DNA of 64,000 nt from G965222335 sp965222335 (GTDB lineage Bacteria; Pseudomonadota; Gammaproteobacteria; Pseudomonadales; Halieaceae): NCBI GenBank assembly GCA_965222335.1, contig OZ244944.1, forward strand, positions 682,001-746,000, written 5' to 3'. Every line of letters starts with the position of its first letter. Within the stretch, counting starts at the first letter, position 1. Shown here one piece after another: positions 16,828 to 25,508 of the stretch. A program made the position numbers and the translations under genes. Below the pieces are notes generated by a model. It saw only the letters and a list, made by a program, of their open reading frames with translations, was not told the DNA's origin and did no database searches.

Positions 16828-17463
16828 ATGCGCCGCTCCCTGATCGTTCTCGCCGCCCTGCTACTGCTCGCCCTGGGCCTGGTTTACAGCTACCAGGACA
16901 GGATGAAGGAGGCGGCCTATGCCAAGCTCACCGAAAACATGTTCGTGGCCGAAGACACCGATAACTTCGACCCCGGCCCCGCGGTAGGCTCGGATTTTCC
17001 CGGCGTGCATGCACGCTACCAGGGAGAGACCGTGCGCAGGCTGGACCGCTTTGCCGGCCCCCGTGGCACGGCGCTGGTCGCAGTGCGCTCGGTGGACTGG
17101 TGCCCCTACTGCATGAAGCAGATGATCCAGCTACAGGCCCACAAGGCCGACTACGATGCAGCGGGGATCGCGCTGGTGGGCATTACCTACGACGCGCCGG
17201 AATTACAGCGGGCCTTTGCCGAACAGCACGGCATCACCATTCCCCTGCTCTCGGATATCGACGCCATGAGCTTCAAGACCCTGGGCATCCTGAATCAGGA
17301 ATACAGCCCGGGTGACCCGCAGTACGGCATTCCCTACCCCGGGATGATCATTGTCGATCCCGCGGGCAAGGTCGTTGGCAAACTGTTTGTAGAGGCCTAC
17401 AGCTCCCGGGTGGACGCGGCGGCGTCCCTGGACTACGCCCGCCGCGCCCTGTCCGGGAGCTGA
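16828..17463 (+). CDS. Membrane-anchored redoxin (AhpC/TSA-like) with CPYC motif
   Basis: 211 residues. An N-terminal hydrophobic helix (about 4-21) acts as an anchor or signal, followed by a thioredoxin-fold domain with W-C92-P-Y-C95 and the cis-proline region YPGMIIVDPAGKVVGK. Two cysteines in a CxxC arrangement indicate a periplasmic thiol reductase or an atypical peroxiredoxin. No Dsb or cytochrome maturation genes adjoin it. The downstream gene is convergent, only 4 bp away. Confidence 0.8.
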   Translation: MRRSLIVLAALLLLALGLVYSYQDRMKEAAYAKLTENMFVAEDTDNFDPGPAVGSDFPGVHARYQGETVRRLDRFAGPRGTALVAVRSVDWCPYCMKQMIQLQAHKADYDAAGIALVGITYDAPELQRAFAEQHGITIPLLSDIDAMSFKTLGILNQEYSPGDPQYGIPYPGMIIVDPAGKVVGKLFVEAYSSRVDAAASLDYARRALSGS

Positions 17464-17467
17464 CCCC

Positions 17468-19369
17468 TCAACCCGGCGGCGTGTACCAGATCGGCGAGGC
17501 CCACGCCCGCTCCTGCACCACCGGGCGGTGTTCCGCCGCGCAGCAATTGGCAAACTCGTCCGGCACGCTGTCCGGCTGCGCACAGTTCACCCCCGCCGCC
17601 ACGCACTGACGCTGGCTCCAGCGACAACTGGGGTTTTCCACCACCCGGGCGTAGTAAAACGCCGACTGTTGTGGATCGAACTGCTCATCCCGCCACACGC
17701 TGCACAGCTGGGCGTGCCCGCTACCGCGGGGCTCGCAGGTCGACAGATCAACACTGGCACCATTGTCCGCGCTGCCAGCGATATCCAGTACCTGCTCCCG
17801 GCGCTCTCCCGCCCCATCCAGCCAGGACTTGATCAGCTGCAGGCGCTGCAATGGCAGACCAGGAGCATCGGGCGTACCGGCATCCTGCTGTGCCGCCACC
17901 ATGAACACAGGCGCCGCATCAGCAGCGGGCGGCTTTGAGAGCTCTCCGCCCATCGGGACGCCGCCGGCGTAGGCGCGGGCGATCCGGTCAGGCTGGGCAC
18001 AGAGATCGGCCGGGTAATCCCAGCCGGCGAAGAAGCGGGTCACGATCCGCGGACCGCTGGTGCCGTAGGCCTCGCGCCGACGCATTGCCGCGAACAGGGC
18101 GTCGCGGCTGTTCTCCTCCGCCCACAGGACGGCCAGACCGCCCGGGTTGTACTCGAGCTTGTCCGGCAGGCCCGGCGGTATCTCCTTCGCCGCAGGCACC
18201 CCGGCGCCGCCGTGGCCAAGGAAGCGGTCTTCGTCGGCTGCACCGGGGGTACCGAGGTGGGTATCCGTGCTGGCGATAAAACCCTGCTGGTAGGGGTTCA
18301 CGCCCAGTTCGCGCCCGAGTTGCATGCCGTCGGCAAGTGCCCGCCGGAGAAAGCCGGTATCGGGCGTCGGGGGATCATCAAAGCTGGCGATATTGTTGAC
18401 CGGCAACTGCTCAAACGCACACAGCTCATCCTGGGTGACCCCGGCCTGGTAGAAACACTCCGATGCCCCCTTGTGCTGCATGATTTCCGCCAGGGGCTCG
18501 AATGCCTGGCGCAGCCGGGCGTAATCCGCCGTCATGGGCTCGCCGTCATCGGTCAGGCCGGAGTACATTTTTCCGGCGCTGAGATTGGCGTTGTGGGGAA
18601 TCACCAGGGAGTCGCACTCACCATCGGCGCTGTTGCACTGGCTGTCGAGGGAGCGCCATAGCGACTCGGCCCGGGGGCCGTCGATAAAGCTGATGGGCAG
18701 CTCCGGCACCCGGGCGTTACGGAAGACCACATTGCGATGGAGGTTGCCCCCGTCTTTGGGCGACAACCCGGTCCACTCGTAGCCAATGAAGGTGGTGAAC
18801 TGGCAGTCACTGCTGCGATCGTAGTGCGCCTCGGCCGCTGCCTGCATCTCCGCCCAGGGCCCGCGGGACGCCTCCAGGCAAAGCTGGTCCTCATCGCCAC
18901 ACAACCCCAGGTGCTGGGCCTTGACCGAGGCGAAGGAATTGAACAGGTAGAATGCCGCACGTGGAATGTAGCGGTACACCAGGCATTGCCAGCTGTTGTG
19001 CCCCGGGAGTTCCGGGTTATTGCACATCGCCACCTCGCCGAGGAGCTCCGCGTGGTCGGAGACCATGGCAAAATCCAGCGGCCGTCGCAGCTGCAGCGAG
19101 CGCAGCGCTTCACCCTCGTCAGTCCAGGGCTGGATCGGCAGGCGCTCGCCACGGGCGAAGGCGTAGGCCTGGTCGGGGGAAGTGCGGGTGCCCTGGGTGC
19201 TGGCATCGAGGGAGTAGCGGGTGTGCACGTGGAGATCACCGAACAGGGGCTGCCTGAGGGGCTCGTGCACCGCACAGGGTTCGCGCTCTTCGGTATAGGT
19301 CATGGCAGCCTGCGCCGAGGACACGCAGGCCAGCGCCAGCACGGCGCACAGGAAGCCGCGACCGCTCAT
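17468..19369 (-). CDS. Exported DUF3604 protein (PHP-like hydrolase fold)
   Basis: 633 residues with a clear signal peptide (residues 1-21, cut after AQA). The N-terminal part shows a PHP-type metal site: FGDLHVHT (D45, H47, H49) and SDHAE (D105, H106, E108); later KGASECFY, STDTH and YGTSGPR blocks are typical of DUF3604. Its function is unknown; the metal residues suggest a phosphoesterase or other hydrolase in the periplasm. Many cysteines are consistent with an oxidising compartment. Its start overlaps the stop of the upstream SDR (ATGA), so the two are translated together. Confidence 0.85.
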   Translation of the reverse strand: MSGRGFLCAVLALACVSSAQAAMTYTEEREPCAVHEPLRQPLFGDLHVHTRYSLDASTQGTRTSPDQAYAFARGERLPIQPWTDEGEALRSLQLRRPLDFAMVSDHAELLGEVAMCNNPELPGHNSWQCLVYRYIPRAAFYLFNSFASVKAQHLGLCGDEDQLCLEASRGPWAEMQAAAEAHYDRSSDCQFTTFIGYEWTGLSPKDGGNLHRNVVFRNARVPELPISFIDGPRAESLWRSLDSQCNSADGECDSLVIPHNANLSAGKMYSGLTDDGEPMTADYARLRQAFEPLAEIMQHKGASECFYQAGVTQDELCAFEQLPVNNIASFDDPPTPDTGFLRRALADGMQLGRELGVNPYQQGFIASTDTHLGTPGAADEDRFLGHGGAGVPAAKEIPPGLPDKLEYNPGGLAVLWAEENSRDALFAAMRRREAYGTSGPRIVTRFFAGWDYPADLCAQPDRIARAYAGGVPMGGELSKPPAADAAPVFMVAAQQDAGTPDAPGLPLQRLQLIKSWLDGAGERREQVLDIAGSADNGASVDLSTCEPRGSGHAQLCSVWRDEQFDPQQSAFYYARVVENPSCRWSQRQCVAAGVNCAQPDSVPDEFANCCAAEHRPVVQERAWASPIWYTPPG

Positions 19370-20202
19370 TTCAGTGCGCCTTCGCGGGTGGAGCCATAGC
19401 GCGCGACTGTTTCATCCAGAGCCGCGAGAATGCCGTCGTGCCGCATCTGGATGATCTCGCGATAGTCGTCGTGGGTGATCACGTAGAAGCGCTGCTCGCG
19501 CACCGCATCCAGCACCTGCTCGCCCACTTTCAGGGGCGCAATACCCTGTTCCGTAGGCGGCCCGGGCTGCGCGTGATCGATACCGGAGTTTGCGCTTTCC
19601 GGGCGCACCGCAAAAGATTGCTTGACCAGGTCGGTATTGACCAGGCCGGGACACAGCACCGAGACGTGCACGTCGGTTTCCCCCAATTCCATCAGCAGGG
19701 CCTCGGAGAGCCCCACGATGGCGAACTTGGTGGTGCAGTAAAGCCCCTCGGGGGGGCCGGCAATCAGGCCGCCCATGGAAGCGGTATTGACGATATGGCC
19801 TTCCCCCTGCTCGAGCATCAACGGCAGAAAGGTATTCACCCCATGAATGACGCCGTAGAGGTTGACGTTGATCAGGAACTGCCAGTCCTTGATATCCGCG
19901 TCCTGCATCAGTGCGCCCAGCCAGACACCCGCGTTGTTACACAGCAGGTGGACCTGGCCAAAGCGCTCCAGGGCGGCGTCCCTCAGGTCCTGCACCGAGG
20001 CCAGATCGGACACGTCCACCCTGTGCGCCAGCGCCTCGGTGCCGCCGGCACGTAGATCCGCCGCTACCGCTTCCGCCTTGTCAGTATCGATATCAGCCAC
20101 CACCACGCGCATCCCGGCGGCTGCCGCGGCCCGGGCAATCCCCTCGCCAATGCCACCGCCGGCGCCGGTAATCACCGCAACCCTGTTTGCCAGATCCTGC
20201 AT
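19366..20202 (-). CDS. Short-chain dehydrogenase/reductase (SDR)
   Basis: 278 residues from the ATG at 20202 (GGAG 7 bp upstream); the longer frame is not supported. TGAGGGIGEG, NNAGVW and catalytic YCTTK are present. The acidic DID after strand 2 (VVVADIDTDKA) favours NAD. The longer C-terminal part ends with a YVITHDDY-like block seen in SDRs placed with steroid or lipid genes. It is the first gene of a two-gene operon with the DUF3604 gene, divergent from the PLP/flavin/Rieske operon across 217 bp. Confidence 0.88.
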   Translation of the reverse strand: MQDLANRVAVITGAGGGIGEGIARAAAAAGMRVVVADIDTDKAEAVAADLRAGGTEALAHRVDVSDLASVQDLRDAALERFGQVHLLCNNAGVWLGALMQDADIKDWQFLINVNLYGVIHGVNTFLPLMLEQGEGHIVNTASMGGLIAGPPEGLYCTTKFAIVGLSEALLMELGETDVHVSVLCPGLVNTDLVKQSFAVRPESANSGIDHAQPGPPTEQGIAPLKVGEQVLDAVREQRFYVITHDDYREIIQMRHDGILAALDETVARYGSTREGALK

Positions 20203-20419
20203 GGAGTCACTCCGCTTGTTATTCGATGTCCGGCGACAGTAGGGCCGCCCCCCGGGCAGGTCAACTGGCGAGGCCGCATTGTTGAACTGGGCTCTGAATT
20301 GTTGCGCCCCACCTGCCGCGGGCGTAGGCATACACGCTGCTACATGTTTCTATTTTTCGCTCATGATTCAGGCATCGGCGCAGTCGCGTAACCACACGCA
20401 CGCCACAAGGAGCAGCAAA
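20203..20419. promoter_or_regulatory. Divergent control region between SDR-DUF3604 and PLP-flavin-Rieske operons
   Basis: A 217-bp region with no credible gene separates two head-to-head operons, so both promoters must lie here. An AT-rich stretch around 20345-20365 is the only marked change in composition. I could not identify a convincing operator or a matched -35/-10 pair. The AAGGAG ribosome site of the PLP gene is at its right edge. Confidence 0.4.
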
Positions 20420-21691
20420 GTGCCCCAGCAACAGCGAATTGAACCCCGCGTTGTCCGCTACGGCGGCGCCATGTACGACAGCGCGGAAATCGACGCGGTC
20501 AATGCGGTACTTGCCGACCCCATGGGCCTGGTACCCGGCAACAAGGTCTGTGAGTTCGAACGGCGGGTTGCCGACTTCATGGGCAAGCGCCACGGGGTCA
20601 TGGTCAACTCAGGCTCCTCGGCCCTGCTGATTGCCATGCGCCTGGCCAACCTGCCGCCGGGCAGCGAGGTCATCACCCCGGCACTGACCTTCTCCACCGA
20701 TGTCGCCAGCATCTACCAGGCGGGCTACAAACCGGTGTTCGTCGACGTCGGCCTGGCGGACTACCAGATCCTGGTGGAGCGTATTGAAGACGTGATCACC
20801 GAAGACACCCGGGCCGTGCTGATCCCGGACCTGGTGGGCGGCATCTGCGACTGGGACCGGGTGCGGGAGATCGCGGATCGCAACGGGCTGCTGGTCATCC
20901 ACGACTCCGCCGACACCCTGGGAGGCACCCTGCGCGGGCGCAAGACGGGCACCCGGGCTGACATCTCGATCACCAGCTTTTCCATTTTTCACATCATCAC
21001 CGCCCTGGGCAACGGCGGCATGGTTTTCTTCGACGACGACCAGTACCTGGATCGCGCCCTGAGCCTGAGGGCCTGGGGCCGCAGCTCCGAGAAGTACATG
21101 TTCGGGACACGCGTCGCGGACAGCGACGGGCGCTTTCTCGAGCAGCTGGACGGGGTCGAGTACGACTCGCTGTTTATCTTCGAGGATCTCGCCTACGGCT
21201 TCATTCCCAACGAGGCCGGCGCCGCTTTCGGCATCGCCCAGATGGACCGCATCGAGTCCCTGTGGCAGCTGCGCGACGAGCGCTTCCAGCGCTATTACCG
21301 GTTTTTCGCCGACTATCCCGACCAGTTCATCGTACCCACCCTGCTGCCGGACACCGAGACCACCTGGATCTGTTTCCCGGTGCAGATCAACCCGTCCACC
21401 GGCTGGCAGCGCAAGCGCCTGCAGATGCACCTGGAAGACAACGGCGTTTTTTCACGCGTGATTTTCTCCGGCAATATCACCCGCCACCCGATGCTCGCGG
21501 GGCGTGACTACCGGGTCCACCCGGCGGGCCTGGGCAACTGTGACCAGATTATGGAGCACGGTGTCATGCTGCCCTGTCACCCCACCATGACCGAAACGGA
21601 CTGCGCCTACGTGGAGCAGGTGCTGCGGGACTTTATCGAGGCCAATGGTGAGCCGGCGGGCGTGGCACCTGCGTCGGGAGGAACGTCCTGA
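20420..21691 (+). CDS. DegT/DnrJ/EryC1-fold PLP enzyme, ColD/RfbH-like (catalytic Lys replaced by His)
   Basis: 423 residues from the GTG at 20420, with AAGGAG 7 bp upstream. The fold-type I core is clear: NSGSSALL, the PLP-nitrogen aspartate D162 in HDSADTLGG, and SFSIFHIITALGNGG, where the usual Schiff-base lysine position is H191. The late part (FSGNITRHPM, then CDQIMEHGVMLPCHPTMT) closely follows RfbH. Sugar 3-dehydrases ColD and RfbH use this histidine to deoxygenate rather than transaminate. The CxC cluster RfbH uses for [2Fe-2S] is absent (WGRSSEKYMFG), so the chemistry may be ColD-like. No nucleotide-sugar genes are nearby. The flavoprotein start overlaps its stop by 1 bp. Confidence 0.87.
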   Translation: MPQQQRIEPRVVRYGGAMYDSAEIDAVNAVLADPMGLVPGNKVCEFERRVADFMGKRHGVMVNSGSSALLIAMRLANLPPGSEVITPALTFSTDVASIYQAGYKPVFVDVGLADYQILVERIEDVITEDTRAVLIPDLVGGICDWDRVREIADRNGLLVIHDSADTLGGTLRGRKTGTRADISITSFSIFHIITALGNGGMVFFDDDQYLDRALSLRAWGRSSEKYMFGTRVADSDGRFLEQLDGVEYDSLFIFEDLAYGFIPNEAGAAFGIAQMDRIESLWQLRDERFQRYYRFFADYPDQFIVPTLLPDTETTWICFPVQINPSTGWQRKRLQMHLEDNGVFSRVIFSGNITRHPMLAGRDYRVHPAGLGNCDQIMEHGVMLPCHPTMTETDCAYVEQVLRDFIEANGEPAGVAPASGGTS

Positions 21692-23391
21692 TGGCCGCCG
21701 ACAAGACGGTCGACTGGCTGGTTATCGGTGCCGGGGCCGGGGGAATGACCGGCGCGGTCGCGGCGCACCAGCTGGGCGCCTCGGTGATGGTTGCGGAAAA
21801 GGCCCCGGTGTACGGCGGCACTACCGCCAAGTCCGGCGGGGTGGCCTGGATTCCGGGCAATCATCGCCTCGCCGAGTTCGGCCTCGAAGACAGTCCCGAG
21901 GAGGGCTACCGCTACCTCAAGGGGCTGATCGGTGACAGCGTGCCCGACGCCCGCCTCCAGGCCTATGCCCGGCGGGCCCCGGAAATGCTGCAGTTCATGA
22001 TGCAGCACAGCCACGTACATTACACGCCACTGCCCGCTTACATGGACTATTACGAGAGCGTGCCCGGCTACAAGCCAGGCGGTCGTTCCATGGACCCGGC
22101 ACCCTTCAACCTGCGCCGCCTGGGCGAGGCCGCCGAGACCCTGAGTCGCGATCACTACACCGGCCTGCTGCTACCCTTTAACGTCTCGGTGGTAGAGGGT
22201 CGTCGCCTGCAGGCCATGGACGCCGGCGCCTATCTCCTCGGCGCCCGGCTGGCCCTGCGCTACTACCTTGATCTACCGGCACGCATGGCGCGCCGCAGTG
22301 ACGACCGGCTGACCCTGGGCCCCGCTCTGGTCGCCCGCCTGCGCCGATCCCTGCTGGACCGCGACATTCCCCTGCAACTCTCGGCACCGGCCACGGAGCT
22401 GCTCACCGAGGATGGGCGAGTAGTTGGCGCCCGCCTGGCCACGGCCGGAGGCGAGCAGGTGGTCAGGGCCAGTCGGGGTGTACTGCTGTGCACCGGCGGC
22501 TTCGCCCGCAACGCCGCACTGCGCCAGCGCTACCAGCCCCAGCCCTCCAGCGACGAGTGGACGGCGGCAGCCACGGGCGCCACCGGCGACAGTATCGCGC
22601 TTGGGGAGTCGGTCAATGCCGCCCTGGGTTTCATGGGCAGCGCCTGGTGGTCGCCCTGTTATCGGCTGCCGGACGGCCGCAGCCTGGCGCTGATCTCGGG
22701 CAAGGCAAACCCCGGCTCGATCATGGTCAACGGCCAGGGGCGACGCTTTACCAACGAGGCACAGCCCTACGAGGACGTGGTCAAGGAGCAGTACGCAAAT
22801 CAAGCCGAGGGTGGCGAGGCCATTCCCTGTTATCTTGTTTTCGACCGCCTGTACCGGGAAAAATACACCGCAGGTCATATCAAGCCGGCGAAAATTACCG
22901 ACGACAACAAGCTCCCGGATGACTATTTTTCTTCCGGGCTGTTTACCCGGGCCGAGTCACTCGGGGAGCTGGCGCAGAAGCTCGGAATAGACGCCAGTAA
23001 CCTCGAGCAAACCGTCGCCGACTTCAACACCCACGCGCGCCGGGGCGAAGATCCTGCCTTCGGCCGTGGGCAGACCCTGCACGACCGCTACTACGCTGAC
23101 CCGGAAGTGCAGCCCAACCCGTCCCTGGCACCCCTGGAGAAAGCGCCCTACTACGCCCTGCGCTGCGAGCCCGGTGACCTGGACACCAAGGGCGGGCTGC
23201 TCTGTGACGAACACGCCCGGGTATTGGATCAGGACCAGCGTCCCATCCCCGGCCTCTACGCCGCGGGCAACGCCAGCGCTGCCGTCATGGGAGATACCTA
23301 CCCCGGGGCAGGGGCTACCATCGGCTCGGCGATGACCTTTGCCTATATCGCCGCACAACACGCCTTGAGCGCACAGGAGGAGACTGCATGA
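21691..23391 (+). CDS. FAD-dependent dehydrogenase, 3-ketosteroid delta-1-dehydrogenase (KstD)-like
   Basis: 566 residues. The N-terminal dinucleotide fold has GAGAGG (about residues 13-18), followed by EKAPVYGGTTAKSGGVAW, the flavin block of fumarate reductase/KstD proteins. The C-terminal DTYPGAGATIG holds the YPGxG signature of KstD catalysis (tyrosine and glycine binding the 3-keto group). KstD removes hydrogens from ring A of 3-ketosteroids. The context, between a PLP enzyme (1-bp overlap) and a Rieske oxygenase (4-bp overlap), keeps the true substrate open; a steroid-like ketone is plausible. Confidence 0.85.
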   Translation: MAADKTVDWLVIGAGAGGMTGAVAAHQLGASVMVAEKAPVYGGTTAKSGGVAWIPGNHRLAEFGLEDSPEEGYRYLKGLIGDSVPDARLQAYARRAPEMLQFMMQHSHVHYTPLPAYMDYYESVPGYKPGGRSMDPAPFNLRRLGEAAETLSRDHYTGLLLPFNVSVVEGRRLQAMDAGAYLLGARLALRYYLDLPARMARRSDDRLTLGPALVARLRRSLLDRDIPLQLSAPATELLTEDGRVVGARLATAGGEQVVRASRGVLLCTGGFARNAALRQRYQPQPSSDEWTAAATGATGDSIALGESVNAALGFMGSAWWSPCYRLPDGRSLALISGKANPGSIMVNGQGRRFTNEAQPYEDVVKEQYANQAEGGEAIPCYLVFDRLYREKYTAGHIKPAKITDDNKLPDDYFSSGLFTRAESLGELAQKLGIDASNLEQTVADFNTHARRGEDPAFGRGQTLHDRYYADPEVQPNPSLAPLEKAPYYALRCEPGDLDTKGGLLCDEHARVLDQDQRPIPGLYAAGNASAAVMGDTYPGAGATIGSAMTFAYIAAQHALSAQEETA

Positions 23392-24428
23392 AGAGCTCTA
23401 CCTACGCCTTCCTCGAGAAAGGCCACTACGCCAGGGGATGGCACATCGTGCTGTTCTCCAGTGAGCTGGCCCCGGGCGAGGCCAAACCGCTGCGCTACTT
23501 TGAGCGGGATTTCGTGGTCTGGCGGGGCGAGTCGGGCGCCGTGTCCATACTGGACGCCTACTGCCCTCACCTGGGCGCACACCTCGCCAGCGACGGTGGT
23601 CGCGTCTGTGGGGACCAGATCGCCTGCCCCTTCCATGGCTGGACATTCAGCGACACCGGCGAGTGCGTTGCCATTCCCTATGCGCGCAAGATTCCCGAGC
23701 GCGCCGTTAACGCCCTGAAGTCCTGGCCGGTGCTCGAGCGCAACGGTTTTATCGCCCTCTGGTTCTGCCCACAGGGCTCTGAACCCGTGGACTACCTCCC
23801 GGTTATTGAAGACTGGGGCGGCGATGCCTGGGGTGACTGGCAGTTCCACCGCTCCCGGGTCCGGGCAAAGCCCTGCGACGTGATCGAGAATATAGTGGAC
23901 ATCGCCCACTTCCCGCATGTGCACGGGGGCAATGTGAAATCCTTTGAAAACCGTTTCGGGGACTACACCGTGACCCAGGTGTCGAGCGTCCAGCGCGACC
24001 CCGAGGCGGGCATGATCACGCCACCGGGACTGGATTTCGATCTCGTGGAAGCGCGTAACCAGGGCGCGGGCGAGGAAGCGGACGCCTGGGGCGACGCCAC
24101 CTATCACGGGCCTTCCATCATGTATTACTACACGGAATCGCGCAGCCCCGAGGTCAGTTTCAGGAGCTGGTGGGTGAACTATCACACGCCGGTGAATGAT
24201 GACGAACTGGACCTGTGCTCGGCAGTCATCATGAGCAGCCTGACCGACGACCCCCTGTCCCCGGAGTTCGCCGAGCTCTACCCATCGGTAGCGCACGCCG
24301 CCTTCGGGCAGGACGTTCTGATCTGGCAGGACAAGATGTACCGGGAGGACCCCATCCTCTGCGATGGGGATGGTCCTATCAATAAACTGCGGCGCTGGTA
24401 CGACCAGTTCTATCAGCCGGTCGCCTGA
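23388..24428 (+). CDS. Rieske non-haem iron oxygenase, KshA-like
   Basis: 346 residues. The Rieske [2Fe-2S] ligands are C59-P-H61 and C80-x2-H83 (CPHLGAH and CPFHGW). The catalytic iron site reads N168-x2-D171-x2-H174-F-x3-H179, the arrangement of KshA, the oxygenase of 3-ketosteroid 9-alpha-hydroxylase. No reductase (KshB) is adjacent, so electrons must come from elsewhere. It is the last gene of the three-gene operon, with ATGA overlap to the flavoprotein, followed by a GC-rich hairpin. Confidence 0.9.
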   Translation: MKSSTYAFLEKGHYARGWHIVLFSSELAPGEAKPLRYFERDFVVWRGESGAVSILDAYCPHLGAHLASDGGRVCGDQIACPFHGWTFSDTGECVAIPYARKIPERAVNALKSWPVLERNGFIALWFCPQGSEPVDYLPVIEDWGGDAWGDWQFHRSRVRAKPCDVIENIVDIAHFPHVHGGNVKSFENRFGDYTVTQVSSVQRDPEAGMITPPGLDFDLVEARNQGAGEEADAWGDATYHGPSIMYYYTESRSPEVSFRSWWVNYHTPVNDDELDLCSAVIMSSLTDDPLSPEFAELYPSVAHAAFGQDVLIWQDKMYREDPILCDGDGPINKLRRWYDQFYQPVA

Positions 24429-24431
24429 AAC

Positions 24432-24453
24432 GCGGGCCCGGGGACGGGCCCGC
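24432..24453 (+). terminator. GC-rich hairpin after the Rieske operon
   Basis: A perfect 8-bp stem (24432-24439 with 24446-24453) closes a 6-base loop just after the Rieske stop codon and before the convergent slyD gene. There is no T tract on either side, so it is a weak intrinsic terminator at best; it may instead block 3' exonucleases. Confidence 0.45.
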
Positions 24454-24461
24454 CGCCAGGA

Positions 24462-24932
24462 TCAGTGGGCGTGCCCGTGCTCCAGCTCTTCGTCAGTCGC
24501 GGGGCGCACATCGACCACCTGCACATCAAAATGCAGCTCAACCCCGGCCAGGGGGTGATTCGCGTCGATAGTCACGCTGTCGCCGTCGACCTCGCGCACC
24601 ACGATGCGCTGGGTGGAACCGTCAGGCGCCTGGCTCTGGAAAGCCATGCCGGGTTCGATGGTATCGACACCCTGGAATACGGCGCGATCGACTTCCTGCA
24701 CCAGCTGGGGCATGACCTCGCCATAGGCTTCTTCGGGTGGAATCGCGACACTGAGTTCATCGCCGGTGGACTTGCCCACCAAGGCGTTTTCAAGGCCGGG
24801 AATCAGGTTGCCATTGCCGTGCAGGTAGCGCAGCGGCTCCGCACCGGCAGAATTTTCCATCTCGGTGCCTTCGGCATCGGATAGCTTGTAGTGGATGCTG
24901 ACAACGGCGTTTTCGCCGATTAATAAAGACAT
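24462..24932 (-). CDS. slyD: FKBP-type peptidyl-prolyl cis-trans isomerase, SlyD-like
   Basis: 156 residues from the ATG at 24932 (AAGGAG 6 bp upstream). The FKBP core has MENS, LRYLHGNGNLIPGLENAL and PPEEAYG, with the inserted-flap (IF) domain at about 70-125 and a short HGHAH end. SlyD folds proteins and, with a long histidine-rich tail, delivers nickel; here the tail is very short, so metal delivery is doubtful. It lies in the same orientation as the cold shock gene upstream, behind that gene's strong hairpin. Confidence 0.9.
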   Translation of the reverse strand: MSLLIGENAVVSIHYKLSDAEGTEMENSAGAEPLRYLHGNGNLIPGLENALVGKSTGDELSVAIPPEEAYGEVMPQLVQEVDRAVFQGVDTIEPGMAFQSQAPDGSTQRIVVREVDGDSVTIDANHPLAGVELHFDVQVVDVRPATDEELEHGHAH

Positions 24933-25066
24933 GCTTCGCTCCTTTGCGGGGAGGGCTGCTGTTGCTTGCAAGCAGCTTGCGTGAATGGTGTCCCGATGGG
25001 GCAATCCGGATAGGCTTCGGGTTGCCGACCTGGCTTGCGGGACTGGCTTGCCAGGGAGACTGGAAA

Positions 25067-25094
25067 CCGGCCGGCGCAGGGATGCGCCGGCCGG
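25067..25094 (-). terminator. Strong hairpin terminator of the cold shock gene
   Basis: A perfect 12-bp GC-rich stem (25067-25078 with 25083-25094) with a 4-base loop lies 10 bp after the stop of the cold shock gene. On the minus strand it is followed by TTTCC only, a short T tract, so it may act as a terminator, an mRNA stabiliser or both. Confidence 0.65.
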
Positions 25095-25104
25095 AAATCA
25101 ACAG

Positions 25105-25311
25105 TTATACGACGGTGATGTTTTCCGCCTGGGGGCCTTTCTGACCCTGGGAGACGGTGAACTCGACCTTCTGGCCTTCGAGCAGGGTCTTGAAGCCTGA
25201 GCCGGTGATCGCGCTGAAGTGTGCAAACACGTCAGGACCGGATTCCTGCTCGATAAAGCCAAAACCCTTGGATTCGTTAAACCACTTGACGGTGCCAGTG
25301 CTGGTAGACAT
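25105..25311 (-). CDS. Cold shock domain protein (CspA family)
   Basis: 68 residues, the usual size. The RNA-binding motifs RNP1 (KGFGFI) and RNP2 (VFAHF) are both intact, after the typical GTVKWFN start. Such proteins bind single-stranded RNA or DNA and melt mRNA structure at low temperature or generally. The 5' region to 25508 (197 bp) is free of genes and more AT-rich than its surroundings, as expected for a long cold-shock leader; AGGAAAT precedes the ATG. Confidence 0.95.
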   Translation of the reverse strand: MSTSTGTVKWFNESKGFGFIEQESGPDVFAHFSAITGSGFKTLLEGQKVEFTVSQGQKGPQAENITVV

Positions 25312-25508
25312 ACGCTATTTCCTAATATTTCATAAAGTTGTGCCCGTGGGCGTGAGCTTGCGTGAGAACAATTACTTATGAATATCAGGGCGAGGTACTA
25401 TCGGCGAGAACGCAGAACACTAGACTTCGGAATTGACTGCATAAATAGATGGAAAACAGACAAGCATGTGCAGTATATCGCCCCACAGCGGGCGGTCAAC
25501 CTATTTTA

